Of a stretch of 59,938 nucleotides of DNA, positions 8,941-17,444 are shown piece by piece. The DNA is taken from contig NZ_CP024866.1 of NCBI RefSeq assembly GCF_004136015.1, forward strand, positions 1,369,495 through 1,429,432. The letters run 5' to 3'. The notes below the pieces were generated by a model. That model had not been told where the DNA came from and made no database searches. It saw nothing but the letters and a program-made list of their open reading frames with translations. The stretch is from Pseudomonas sp. ACM7. GTDB taxonomy: Bacteria; Pseudomonadota; Gammaproteobacteria; Pseudomonadales; Pseudomonadaceae. The stretch's first letter is position 1. Each line of letters opens with the position of its first letter. Position numbers and translations under genes: made by a program.

Positions 8941-10343
8941 GCGAGCTTTCGAACCGACGCATTCTGCTGATCGATGACACGCCGTCCATTCACGTGGATT
9001 TCCGCAAGATTCTCACGCCCATGCCCGAACAGACCGTCGAACTGGACGAGATGGAGGCCGCGCTGTTTGGCAACGAAGTGAAATCAACCAGTGCGCTGTT
9101 CGAGCTGGACTCGGCCTATGGCGGCCAGGAAGGCCTGGGCAAACTGAACGAAGCCTTGCAGGAAAACCGCCCCTACGCCCTGGCCTTCGTCGACATGCGC
9201 ATGCCCGAGGGCTGGGACGGCGCGCAGACCATCGAACATTTGTGGCAAGCCGACCCGCGCCTGCAAGTGGTGGTGTGCACCGCCTACTCCGACTATTCCT
9301 GGGATGAACTGCTCGATCGATTGCAGGCCCATGATCGACTGCTGATTCTGAAAAAACCGTTCGACAACATTGAAGTCCAGCAGATGGCCAACACCCTGTT
9401 GACCAAATGGGACATGACCGAACGGGCCAGCGTGCAGATGGACCATTTAGGGCAAATGGTCGAACGCCGAACCCGGCAGTTCACAGAGGCCAGCGTTGAG
9501 TTGCAGCGGGAAATCGACGAGCGTAAACAGCTTGAAACCCAATTGGTGCAATCGGAAAAACTCGCTTCATTGGGGCAACTCGCGGCCGGCGTCGCCCATG
9601 AAATCAACAACCCCATCGGCTTCATTTCCTCCAACCTCGGCACCCTGGATGGCTACTTCAAACAGCTGCAGGAAATGCTCGACGCCTATCGGGATGCGGA
9701 AGAGGCGATCGGCTCCAGCGAGCTCGTCGAGCGCTTGAATCAACTGCGCGAACGGGTCGAGCTGGAGTTCCTGCGCGAGGACATTCCGCTGCTGATCAAG
9801 GAATCCAAGGACGGCATCAACCGGGTCGGGCAGATCGTCAAGGACCTGAAGGACTTCTCCCGGGTGGACTCCAATCAAGAATGGCAGTGGGCCAATCTGC
9901 AACAGGGCATCGAATCGACCTTGAACATCGTCGCCAACGAACTCAAGTACAAGGCCGATGTGCTCAAGGAGTATCAGGTCCTGCCCGACATCGAATGCCT
10001 GCCTTCGCAAATCAATCAGGTGATCATGAACCTGATCGTCAACGCCTCTCAGGCCATCGGCCCGGAGCGCGGCACCATCACCTTGCGCACCGGGCTTGAA
10101 GCGGAAACGGTGTGGATCGAGGTCGCAGACACCGGCGCCGGTATTGCGCCGGACTGCCTGCAAAAAATCTTCGACCCGTTCTTCACCACCAAACCGGTGG
10201 GCCAGGGGACAGGGCTGGGGTTGTCCCTGTCCTATGGCATCGTGAAAAAACATCGGGGGGATATTACGGTGCGCAGTGAAGTTGGTGTGGGAAGCACATT
10301 TCGGGTCCAGTTGCCGATTCACCAATCAAAGCTGGCAAGCTGA
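8937..10343 (+). CDS. REC-HisKA-HATPase response-regulator kinase
   Basis: Soluble 468-aa protein. The N-terminal extended REC domain has LIDDTPSIH and acceptor D86 in [11 protein letters not shown], closely related to the REC domains of the two upstream GGDEF-EAL proteins. A coiled coil (about 165-200) and a HisKA domain with H221 ([12 protein letters not shown]) follow, then HATPase_c with [33 protein letters not shown]. It can receive a phosphate at its N-terminus and autophosphorylate at H221, so it probably relays between the DAHL kinase and the c-di-GMP enzymes. The start overlaps the preceding stop (ATGA). It is the last gene of the operon and is followed by a REP pair rather than a clear terminator. 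Confidence 0.92.
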   Translation: MSELSNRRILLIDDTPSIHVDFRKILTPMPEQTVELDEMEAALFGNEVKSTSALFELDSAYGGQEGLGKLNEALQENRPYALAFVDMRMPEGWDGAQTIEHLWQADPRLQVVVCTAYSDYSWDELLDRLQAHDRLLILKKPFDNIEVQQMANTLLTKWDMTERASVQMDHLGQMVERRTRQFTEASVELQREIDERKQLETQLVQSEKLASLGQLAAGVAHEINNPIGFISSNLGTLDGYFKQLQEMLDAYRDAEEAIGSSELVERLNQLRERVELEFLREDIPLLIKESKDGINRVGQIVKDLKDFSRVDSNQEWQWANLQQGIESTLNIVANELKYKADVLKEYQVLPDIECLPSQINQVIMNLIVNASQAIGPERGTITLRTGLEAETVWIEVADTGAGIAPDCLQKIFDPFFTTKPVGQGTGLGLSLSYGIVKKHRGDITVRSEVGVGSTFRVQLPIHQSKLAS

Positions 10344-10355
10344 ACGCCAATCAAA

Positions 10356-10474
10356 TGTGGGAGCGAGCTTGCTCCGGGCGGCGTTCCGACGATGGCGGTG
10401 TGTCAGTCAACATGCATAGCGACTGACACGCCCCTATCGTCGGAACGCCGCCCGGAGCAAGCTCGCTCCCACAG
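10356..10474. repeat. Inverted REP pair (REPIN)
   Basis: Two GTGGGAGCGAGCTTGCTCC-type REP units in opposite orientation, with arms that stay complementary far into the element (GGGCGGCGTTCCGACGAT against ATCGTCGGAACGCCGCCC). This gives one long hairpin of about 119 bp with a short central loop near AACATGCATAGC. It lies between convergent genes and may end transcripts. Confidence 0.85.
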
Positions 10475-10494
10475 GTTCTTTAGCAGTCAGGCAA

Positions 10495-11820
10495 TTATGT
10501 GGCTTCCTGGAAATCCATCTCCGGTGGCTGGCGACGGAAGCCGCCGGTCAACACCGCCAGGTACACCACGCCAATCGCCAGCCAGCTCAAGCCCAGATAG
10601 ATCGCCAAGTGATCGAGGCTGACCATCAACCACAAATCCGCCGCCAGGCCGATGAACGGGCACAACAAGAACAACACGAATTCACGCAGCCCTTTGTTCT
10701 CACCGCCAATCCAGTAGTGAAAGATCACCGACAGGTTCACCAGACTGAACGCCAGGAACGCGCCGAAGTTGATGAACGAGGTCGAGGTAGTGACGTCCAG
10801 TTTCAGTGCCAGCAACGCGACCACGGCGCACAGCAGGATGCTGTTGACCGGCGTGCCAAAGCGTTCATGCAAGGTGCCGAAGAACGATTTTGGCAGCACG
10901 CCGTCACGGCCCATGGCGAACAACAGCCGCGAACCGCTGGCCTGCGCCGACAGACCCGACGCGAACTGGCCGACGATCAGGCCGATCAGGAAGATCGACA
11001 CGAACAGGTCACCACCGATGTTGCGGGCAATTTCATAGGCCGCCGAGTCGACGCTGTCGAACTGGAACGACGGATGCGCGATCTGCACGAAGTACGACAC
11101 ACCGACGAAGATCAGCCCGCCGATCAGGGTAATCAGCATGATCGCTCGCGGGATGGTGCGGCGCGGGTCGCGGGTTTCTTCGGTCAGGGTGCTGACCGCG
11201 TCGAACCCCAGGAATGAGTAGCAGGCGATGGCTGCACCGCTCATGATCAGCGGCATCTGCATGTCACCGTTGAAGAACGGTTTGACCGACCACAACGGCG
11301 TGCTCGCATCACCACCGACGTAATGAACGCACAGCGCAACGAAGGCGATCAGCACCAGGAACTGCACCAGCATCAGTAACGCGTTGATGCCGTTGGCCAG
11401 TTTCAGACCGACAATGTTGATCGCACTGGTGATGCCGATGAACGCCAGCACCCAGATCCACTGCGGCACGGCCGGGAAGGCGGAATTGAGGTAGGCCGCG
11501 CCGATCAGCCAGATCGCCATCGGCAGGAACAGGTAGTCGAGCAGCACGGCCCAACCGGCGATGAAACCGAGTTTCGGGCTGATCGCCTTGCGGACATAGC
11601 TATAGGCCGAGCCAGCGACGGGAAACGCCGAGGCCATTCGGCCGTAACTCATGGCGGTGAAAAACATCGCCACCAGCGCCGCCAGATAAGCGGCCGGGAC
11701 CATGCCGGCAGTGGATTGAGCGAGGATGCCAAAGGTGCCGAGCACGATGATCGGCGTCATGTAGGCGATGCCGAACAGCACCACCGAACCCAATGACAGG
11801 GTGCGTTGCAAACGAGCCAT
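10495..11820 (-). CDS. APC-family permease, putrescine importer (PuuP)-like
   Basis: Inner-membrane transporter of 441 aa with about 12 hydrophobic segments. The N-terminal TLSLGSVVLFGIAYMTPI block and the GSAYSYVRKAISPKLGFIAGW block of TM3 place it in the amino acid-polyamine-organocation superfamily. GFDAVSTLTEETRDPRRTIPRA in the middle is typical of the PuuP/basic-permease branch. The substrate is probably an amine, polyamine or amino acid; the exact one cannot be read from sequence. The C-N hydrolase gene lies upstream on the same strand, separated by 240 bp that contain a REP pair, so co-transcription is possible but not assured. Confidence 0.88.
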   Translation of the reverse strand: MARLQRTLSLGSVVLFGIAYMTPIIVLGTFGILAQSTAGMVPAAYLAALVAMFFTAMSYGRMASAFPVAGSAYSYVRKAISPKLGFIAGWAVLLDYLFLPMAIWLIGAAYLNSAFPAVPQWIWVLAFIGITSAINIVGLKLANGINALLMLVQFLVLIAFVALCVHYVGGDASTPLWSVKPFFNGDMQMPLIMSGAAIACYSFLGFDAVSTLTEETRDPRRTIPRAIMLITLIGGLIFVGVSYFVQIAHPSFQFDSVDSAAYEIARNIGGDLFVSIFLIGLIVGQFASGLSAQASGSRLLFAMGRDGVLPKSFFGTLHERFGTPVNSILLCAVVALLALKLDVTTSTSFINFGAFLAFSLVNLSVIFHYWIGGENKGLREFVLFLLCPFIGLAADLWLMVSLDHLAIYLGLSWLAIGVVYLAVLTGGFRRQPPEMDFQEAT

Positions 11821-11930
11821 GAGCGACTACTCCGAATTTATTAGATTTATGGCAGAGCCGAGTTCGGCGCTAAATTTCGGGTGTTTCGTTGTTGTAATTG
11901 GGTGAACTATTAAACAGGTGTGTCGACCGG

Positions 11931-12041
11931 ACGGGCCTCTTCGCGAGCAAGCCCGCTCCCACAGGTGTTATGTGTCGTTTACAAATGCTGTGTCCGCTGA
12001 AGATCCCCTGTGGGAGCGGGCTTGCTCGCGAAGAGGCCCGC
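11931..12041. repeat. Inverted REP pair (REPIN)
   Basis: CGGGCCTCTTCGCGAGCAAG at the left end is complementary to CTTGCTCGCGAAGAGGCCCG at the right end, with REP cores GGGAGCGGGCTTGCTCGCGA facing each other across about 45 bp. It lies between the permease and hydrolase genes. Confidence 0.85.
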
Positions 12042-12062
12042 CCTGACAACACAGGATCCGGA

Positions 12063-12884
12063 TCAGCTCTGAGGAATCATCAGCTCCCGCAATCCACAAG
12101 CATGCTCAACAATCTCCCCCGGCAATCGCAGCCGCTGATCATCCAGATACCGATAATCCTGCCGCGCCGCCGTCAGCTGATTCAGGTCCAGCTCAACCGC
12201 AAACTGTCCTTCCTCGCGCCCGGCCTCGAACAACAAAGTCCCCAGCGGATCCACCAGCGCACTGCCGCCCGCGAACACCAACCCGCCATCGCCCTCTTCC
12301 ACCCGGTTGACCATCAGCGCAAACGCCTGGTTTTCCTGGGCGCGGGCCATGATCGCGGTGCGGTGAGTCGGGCCGTACGGGTCCATGTTGCCGTTGGTGA
12401 CAATCAACAGTTCGGCCCCCAATTGCGCCAGTGCCCGGGCGGTTTCCGGGAATTCGATGTCGTAGCAAATCAACAGGCCAACGCGTACACCGTTCCACTC
12501 ACACGTGGCGTAACGGTCTCCGGCCTCGAACACACCGCGATCCGACGCCCACAGATGCGTCTTGCGATATTTCAGCGCGATACCTTCGGGGGTGATCAGC
12601 AGCGTGGTGTTGTAGAAGCGGCCGTTGTCGTTCTCGGCCATGCCGATCACCACGGCGATGTTGTGTTCACGGGCCGCAGCCAGCACCGCGCTGACGGTCG
12701 GACCGTCCAGCGGTTCTGCGGTTTCGGCCAGCGCCTCAAGCGACGGAAAGCCCATCAGGTGGGTTTCGGGAAACACGATCAGCTGCGTATCGGCAGCACA
12801 GGCAGCCATCGCCTGCAGAGCGCGTTCGAGGTTGTAAGCCGTGTCGTTGTCACGGCCCGCCAACTGGGCGAGTTCGACTTTCAT
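12063..12884 (-). CDS. Carbon-nitrogen hydrolase (nitrilase superfamily)
   Basis: Cytoplasmic amidase-like enzyme of 273 aa, the normal length for a single-domain nitrilase-superfamily member. The catalytic triad is visible: E40 in VFPETHLMGF, K108 in YRKTHLW and C140 in LICYDIEFPE. These enzymes cleave amides, carbamoyl groups or nitriles through a cysteine thioester. Together with a PuuP-like permease it could handle uptake and deamidation of an amine-derived substrate (inference); the substrate is unknown. It is transcribed divergently from the LuxR-type gene, and the 125-bp gap holds an inverted repeat that may control both. Confidence 0.9.
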   Translation of the reverse strand: MKVELAQLAGRDNDTAYNLERALQAMAACAADTQLIVFPETHLMGFPSLEALAETAEPLDGPTVSAVLAAAREHNIAVVIGMAENDNGRFYNTTLLITPEGIALKYRKTHLWASDRGVFEAGDRYATCEWNGVRVGLLICYDIEFPETARALAQLGAELLIVTNGNMDPYGPTHRTAIMARAQENQAFALMVNRVEEGDGGLVFAGGSALVDPLGTLLFEAGREEGQFAVELDLNQLTAARQDYRYLDDQRLRLPGEIVEHACGLRELMIPQS

Positions 12885-12902
12885 GGGTATTCCTTGTTCT
12901 TA

Positions 12903-12929
12903 ACCGGGCTGGCAGAAAGATTGCCCGGT
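12903..12929. promoter_or_regulatory. Inverted repeat in divergent hydrolase/LuxR promoter region
   Basis: ACCGGGC and GCCCGGT form a perfect 7-bp inverted repeat separated by 13 bases, midway between two divergent genes. This is a candidate operator, possibly for the adjacent LuxR-type regulator. No experimental support. Confidence 0.4.
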
Positions 12930-13009
12930 CGGTGTCTGTGCGCCAGTATGCGCAGCAAGCCACTGGCCGGGAAATCACGCCGCTGGGGTAACCCGATAGG
13001 GGTAGAGAC

Positions 13010-13810
13010 ATGACACTTTCGTTAGACGACATCGCGTGGCACCGCTCGGTCGGGCAACTGATCGACGCCCTGGACAAGCCCAATTTCTGGACGCAGCTGG
13101 TACGGTTGCTGGATCAGTACGTGACCTTCGACAGCTGGGTGGCGCTGCTTTTCAGCGCCGATCAGCACCCGCAAGTGTTCGCCGAATGCCCGGGCGCGGA
13201 CGGCAGTCCCGATCAGTTGTTCCAGGATTATCTGCGCGGTTTGTATCTGCTCGATCCGTTCTACATCGCCTGTCGCGAGCAGTCGCGCACCGGGCTCTAT
13301 CGCCTGTCGGAAGTGGCGCCGGAGCATTTCGAACTGACCGAGTATTACCAGCGCTACTTTCGTCTGAATGTGGTGGCCGATGAAATCCAGTTCAATTGCC
13401 AACTCGAAGGCGACCGCACGCTGTGCCTGTCACTGGGCAGCAAGCAGCGTTTCAGCGGCCAGCAGATTGCCTTGCTGTCGCTGATCCAGCCCTGGGTGCT
13501 CGGCCTGTTGCGCCAGCGCCTGCCCTACGAAATCAACGAAGTCGTGGCCCTAGCGCCAGCACCGCCGCAAGTCGACTGGCGCGTGCAGCTGGAAGCGTCA
13601 GTGCAACAACTCAAAGGCGCGCAATTGACCGCCCGGGAGCTGGACGTCGGGCGCTTGATGCTCAGCGGTTGCTCCAGTAAGGAAATCGCCCGCAAGCTGG
13701 AAATCTCTGTCGAAACCGTGAAAGTCCATAAGAAACACATGTACAGCAAACTGGGGATCAAATCCCAGTCCGAGCTGTTTTCGATTTTTCTCCAGGCACA
13801 AAATGCCTGA
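13010..13810 (+). CDS. LuxR-type transcriptional regulator
   Basis: DNA-binding regulator of 266 aa. The C-terminal HTH (about residues 200-262) is a clear LuxR/FixJ motif: LTARELDVGRLMLSGCSSKE, then IARKLEISVETVKVHKKHMYSKLGI. The roughly 190-residue N-terminal region has no recognisable acyl-homoserine-lactone-binding or REC signature and may bind a small metabolite. Divergent placement from the C-N hydrolase and permease, and parallel placement before the FMN-dependent glutamate-synthase-like gene, suggest it regulates one or both. A REP pair separates it from the downstream gene. Confidence 0.88.
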   Translation: MTLSLDDIAWHRSVGQLIDALDKPNFWTQLVRLLDQYVTFDSWVALLFSADQHPQVFAECPGADGSPDQLFQDYLRGLYLLDPFYIACREQSRTGLYRLSEVAPEHFELTEYYQRYFRLNVVADEIQFNCQLEGDRTLCLSLGSKQRFSGQQIALLSLIQPWVLGLLRQRLPYEINEVVALAPAPPQVDWRVQLEASVQQLKGAQLTARELDVGRLMLSGCSSKEIARKLEISVETVKVHKKHMYSKLGIKSQSELFSIFLQAQNA

Positions 13811-13817
13811 TTGCATG

Positions 13818-13915
13818 AAAAGATCGTCCGAACGCGGCCCGAACCTTCGGCAGCTCCTACAAAAGCCCGACCGTGCACAATTCTGTAGGAGCTGCCGCAG
13901 GCTGCGATCTTTTAG
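13818..13915. repeat. Inverted REP pair, GTAGGAGCTGCCGCAGGCTGCGAT family
   Basis: The right unit (TGTAGGAGCTGCCGCAGGCTGCGATCTTTT) is complete. The left unit is diverged (AAAAGATCGTCCGAACGCGGC...GGCAGCTCCTACA). It sits between the LuxR gene and the glutamate-synthase-like gene. Confidence 0.75.
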
Positions 13916-13942
13916 AACCGAGTCCGAACCCAAGGAAACCGT

Positions 13943-15562
13943 ATGAGCCTGTCACTCCTGAGCCGCTACGCCTTCTTTGCCGTCTGTGTGATGTTTACTC
14001 TCGCCAGCCTACCCTTCCTGGAGCACGACTGGCTCTGGCCGATCACCGTCGTCACCGGCATTCTCAGCCTCGTGGGCCTGTTCGATCTGCTGCAAAGCCC
14101 TCACGCAGTGCGCCGTAATTACCCGATCCTCGGCAACATCCGTTATCTGGTGGAGGGTATTCGCCCGGAAATCCGCCAGTACCTGCTCGAATCCGACAGT
14201 GATGCCCTGCCCTTCTCCCGGGCGCAGCGTTCGCTGGTCTATTCGCGCGCCAAAAACGAAAGCGCCGACAAACCCTTCGGCACGTTGATCGATGTGTATC
14301 AGTCAGGTTTCGAATTCATCGGCCACTCCATGCGCCCGGCGCCGTTGAGCGACCCGAGCAGTTTCCGGGTCATCGTCGGCGGCCCGCAATGCACGCAGCC
14401 GTACTCGGCGTCGGTGTTCAACATCTCGGCCATGAGCTTCGGCTCCCTCAGCGCCAACGCCATTCGCGCGTTGAACCAGGGGGCGAAACTCGGCAACTTC
14501 GCCCACGACACCGGCGAAGGCAGCATCAGCGCCTATCACCGGGAAAACGGCGGCGACCTGACCTGGGAACTCGGCAGCGGCTACTTTGGCTGTCGCACCG
14601 CTGACGGGCGCTTTGACCCTGAACGCTTCGCGGCACAAGCGCAGACGCCCCAAGTACGGATGATCGAAATCAAGATGAGCCAAGGCGCCAAGCCCGGTCA
14701 TGGCGGGATCCTGCCCAAGCACAAAGTCACCAAGGAAATCGCCGAAACCCGCGGCATCCTGATGGGCGAAGATTGCGTCTCGCCGTCGCGGCATAGCGCG
14801 TTTTCCACGCCGATTGAACTGATGCACTTCATCGCGCAGTTGCGCGAACTGTCCGGCGGCAAACCGGTGGGCTTCAAGTTTTGCCTGGGCCACCCGTGGG
14901 AATTCATGGGCATCGCCAAGGCCATGCTGGAAACCGGCATCCTCCCGGACTTCATCGTGGTGGATGGCAAGGAAGGCGGCACCGGCGCCGCGCCCGTGGA
15001 GTTCACCGATCACATTGGTGTGCCGATGCGCGAGGGCCTGCTGTTCGTGCACAACACGCTGGTCGGCCTGAACCTGCGGGACAAAATCAAACTCGGCGCC
15101 AGCGGCAAGATCGTCAGCGCCTTCGACATTGCCAGCGTCCTGGCCATCGGCGCCGACTGGGCCAACTCGGCACGCGGCTTCATGTTCGCCATCGGCTGCA
15201 TCCAGTCGCAAAGCTGCCACACCAACAAATGCCCGACCGGTGTCGCCACCCAGGACACCCTGCGCCAACGCGCACTGGTGGTTCCGGACAAGGCTCAGCG
15301 CGTCTTCAACTTCCACCGCAACACGCTCAAGGCCCTGGCCGAAATGCTCGCCGCTGCCGGGTTGGAACATCCTTCGCAATTGTCGGCCAAGCATTTGGTA
15401 CGGCGCATGTCGGCGACCGAGATCAAATTGTTCTCACAGTTGCATGTGTTCTTGAAACCGGGGGAGTTGCTGGCCGGTGAAGTGAATGGCGAGTTCTACT
15501 CGCGGATGTGGCAGATGGCTCGGGCGGATAGTTTTGAGCCAAATGAAGTGGCTGCTGCGTAA
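13943..15562 (+). CDS. FMN-binding glutamate-synthase-like protein
   Basis: Protein of 539 aa with two N-terminal hydrophobic segments (about residues 8-28 and 33-50) that probably anchor it in the inner membrane. The rest is a GltB-like FMN/TIM-barrel domain. Family blocks include NISAMSFGSLSANAIRALNQ, QGAKPGHGGILP and EGGTGAAP, and the cysteine cluster CIQSQSCHTNKCPTGVATQ matches the 3Fe-4S ligand motif of glutamate synthase. The glutaminase domain of GltB is absent, so the true substrate is unknown. The start is supported by AAGGAAACCGTATG. A weak hairpin at 15576-15598 follows. Confidence 0.9.
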   Translation: MSLSLLSRYAFFAVCVMFTLASLPFLEHDWLWPITVVTGILSLVGLFDLLQSPHAVRRNYPILGNIRYLVEGIRPEIRQYLLESDSDALPFSRAQRSLVYSRAKNESADKPFGTLIDVYQSGFEFIGHSMRPAPLSDPSSFRVIVGGPQCTQPYSASVFNISAMSFGSLSANAIRALNQGAKLGNFAHDTGEGSISAYHRENGGDLTWELGSGYFGCRTADGRFDPERFAAQAQTPQVRMIEIKMSQGAKPGHGGILPKHKVTKEIAETRGILMGEDCVSPSRHSAFSTPIELMHFIAQLRELSGGKPVGFKFCLGHPWEFMGIAKAMLETGILPDFIVVDGKEGGTGAAPVEFTDHIGVPMREGLLFVHNTLVGLNLRDKIKLGASGKIVSAFDIASVLAIGADWANSARGFMFAIGCIQSQSCHTNKCPTGVATQDTLRQRALVVPDKAQRVFNFHRNTLKALAEMLAAAGLEHPSQLSAKHLVRRMSATEIKLFSQLHVFLKPGELLAGEVNGEFYSRMWQMARADSFEPNEVAAA

Positions 15563-15575
15563 ACAACGTTTGAAC

Positions 15576-15598
15576 GCCAGCCTCATCGGGAGGTTGGC
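15576..15598 (+). terminator. Weak hairpin after the glutamate-synthase-like gene
   Basis: GCCAGCCTC and GAGGTTGGC pair over 9 bp with one G-U around the loop ATCGG, followed by only TTT. It may be a partial terminator ahead of the broken monooxygenase gene. Confidence 0.4.
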
Positions 15599-15619
15599 TT
15601 TACACCAAGGAAGGACGCC

Positions 15620-15904
15620 ATGCTGAAAGTCATCGCTCAGGACTTCATCAAACCCGAATACATTGAAACCGTTCGCCCGTGATACGCCGAACTGGTCGAG
15701 AAGACTCGACTGGAACCTGATTGCATCGCTTACGACCTGTTCATCGATCAAAAAGACCCGGGGCACTTTATCTTCGTCGAACAATGGCCGAATCAGGCGG
15801 CGCTGGATGCTCATTGCCAGTCTGAGCATTTTCGGCGGTTGGTACCGCAGATCAATGGCTACCAGGCAAGGGATTGTGTTGTCGTGCTGATGGATGCGTT
15901 CTGA
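15620..15904 (+). pseudogene. Antibiotic-biosynthesis-monooxygenase (YgiN-like) gene with in-frame TGA
   Basis: Reading from ATG 15620 (AAGGA 7-11 bases upstream) gives MLKVIAQDFIKPEYIETVRP, then TGA at 15680-15682. The same frame continues for 73 codons: YAELVEKTRLEPDCIAYDLF, IFVEQWPNQAALDAHCQSEHF and so on to TGA 15902. Joined, the 94 positions have the length and motifs of a dimeric ferredoxin-fold ABM/quinol-monooxygenase protein. One nonsense change is the simplest explanation, with sequencing error next. A hairpin CTGGTCGAG-AAGA-CTCGACTGG (15692-15713) lies 9 bases after the TGA, but a selenocysteine reading is unlikely because this site is not catalytic in the family. The 3' end overlaps the convergent glycosyltransferase gene by about 53 bp. 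Confidence 0.8.
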
Positions 15905-17441
15905 CGCTAACAAGGGGGGCTGGTGCTGCATCGAGAGTGAATAGACGGGCTTCGATCCCTTCGCCCTTGATAGTCAACGTTTGTTTCCATTCATCCGCGA
16001 ACAACACATGACTTTCGGTCGCAGGTATGTCGGTTATCCACCAGACTCTTCCTCCGTTAAGTTTCAATTGGCTAACGTCATTGAAAAAAATCCATTTCAG
16101 ATGTTGAGGTATCAGCGCGTATCCGCCTCGATCTAGTTCATCCGGGAATGTGTCCACAGATGATTTGATGTGAAACCTCGGTTGAATGCCTGTGGTGTTG
16201 TAGTAGGTAAACGGCAAGTAAAAGAGCAAAGTGTCGAGTACGATCTTGTCACCCGGATGGGCCTGCCGATCAATCTCGTTCGCCAGTGCGTCCAGCCTGA
16301 GTTCTTTGCGAAGACTGGTCCCATTCAATCCATCAGTTTGTCTGTAAACCATTTGCAGTCCCTGTATTTGTCCAATGACTAAAAGCACTACTGTCGCGGC
16401 GGCAAACAAGGGTCGTCGTTGCCACCAAGAATCAAGTGCAACAGCACAGATCATGGGCAACCCGACAGCAGCGAACATTAGGTATCGATGGACGAAAATC
16501 GGTTTCACCAACGACATTAGAAAAACAGTAAGCACTGGCACAAAAAAATAACCTACCAGAAGCAATCTGTAACGTCGCTCACTCCGATCGCTCAACAACA
16601 CCGATGCGGCACAAACAAAGATCAATAGTGTCGGCACCACACGCCACCAGGATGCCGCCGGCACCGAATCAATCATCACCGTAAACTGCCAAACGACAGT
16701 CAACACTGCCTGCCACGTGAGAGGCGGTATCCAGTCAAGCCCATTCCTTTGCAGCAGTTGACCAATGAAATGAGGAACCCACGGCAGGTACAAAACAGCA
16801 ATTGCGATGTTGGCCAACATCCATGCACGAACGGGCACTCCGCGCGCTCGCCACCAAAACAGCCAATGCACCAATACACACAACGCGGCGAAATAATGCG
16901 TATAGAAAGCAGCCGTCATCAGCAGCACGTAAACGGTCGGAAAACGCTTTTGATCGGGTGCCTTGATCCAGCACACCAGCGCCACAGTCGCGCCCATCAG
17001 CCAAAAGCTGACCAAGGTGTACATTCGCACTTCCTGGCTGTAGCGAACCGATATCGGCAGCAATGCCAACAACAATGCGGCTATCCAGGTCGCCCTCCGC
17101 GTCGCCACCAGACTCATCAGTTTCACGCAAATCAACAGCGTGCCGACGTCTGCCAGAGCACTCAGCGACCGCACAGACACAACGCTGTTTCCGAATAACA
17201 GCATCCAGTAATGCAGCAAGACATAGTAAAGAGGGGGATGAACGTCCCGTGCAGTAATGGACCAGATCTGCCACGGAGACTCTTTGGCAAGCAGCAGACT
17301 GAAGGCCTCGTCATACCAGATGGACGGCACACTGATAGCGTGAAATCGCACGAATAAAGCAAGGACGATCACCGCGATCAAACCAACACTGTCAACCAGC
17401 AGGCTCGAGGATCGGCTGCGGTATGCGCAGAGATCGGTCAT
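15852..17441 (-). CDS. GT39/ArnT-type membrane glycosyltransferase
   Basis: Integral membrane GT-C enzyme of 529 aa with about 10-11 TM segments. The first periplasmic loop carries PSIWYDEAFSLLLA and DVHPPLYYVLLHYW, the DE and HPP-type motifs of polyprenyl-phosphate-sugar-dependent PMT/ArnT/GT39 transferases. It would take a sugar from undecaprenyl phosphate on the periplasmic face and add it to lipopolysaccharide or another acceptor. It is the last gene of the second gtr cassette, starting 3 bases after the gtrB-like stop, and fills the position of the variable serotype-specific gtrC gene. Base composition looks lower in GC than the first cassette, hinting at separate acquisition. Confidence 0.87.
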   Translation of the reverse strand: MTDLCAYRSRSSSLLVDSVGLIAVIVLALFVRFHAISVPSIWYDEAFSLLLAKESPWQIWSITARDVHPPLYYVLLHYWMLLFGNSVVSVRSLSALADVGTLLICVKLMSLVATRRATWIAALLLALLPISVRYSQEVRMYTLVSFWLMGATVALVCWIKAPDQKRFPTVYVLLMTAAFYTHYFAALCVLVHWLFWWRARGVPVRAWMLANIAIAVLYLPWVPHFIGQLLQRNGLDWIPPLTWQAVLTVVWQFTVMIDSVPAASWWRVVPTLLIFVCAASVLLSDRSERRYRLLLVGYFFVPVLTVFLMSLVKPIFVHRYLMFAAVGLPMICAVALDSWWQRRPLFAAATVVLLVIGQIQGLQMVYRQTDGLNGTSLRKELRLDALANEIDRQAHPGDKIVLDTLLFYLPFTYYNTTGIQPRFHIKSSVDTFPDELDRGGYALIPQHLKWIFFNDVSQLKLNGGRVWWITDIPATESHVLFADEWKQTLTIKGEGIEARLFTLDAAPAPLVSVRTHPSARQHNPLPGSH

Positions 17442-17444
17442 CGT

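Noticed and set aside
10356..12041. CRISPR array from repeated GCGAGCAAGC sequences
   Set aside because: The repeats are inverted REP pairs with irregular spacing, not direct repeats with unique spacers, and no cas genes are present.
15680..15713. Selenocysteine insertion at the TGA of the monooxygenase gene
   Set aside because: A hairpin exists, but the family uses no Cys or Sec at this place and the hairpin does not resemble known bacterial SECIS loops. Nonsense mutation is simpler; kept only as a check in the findings.
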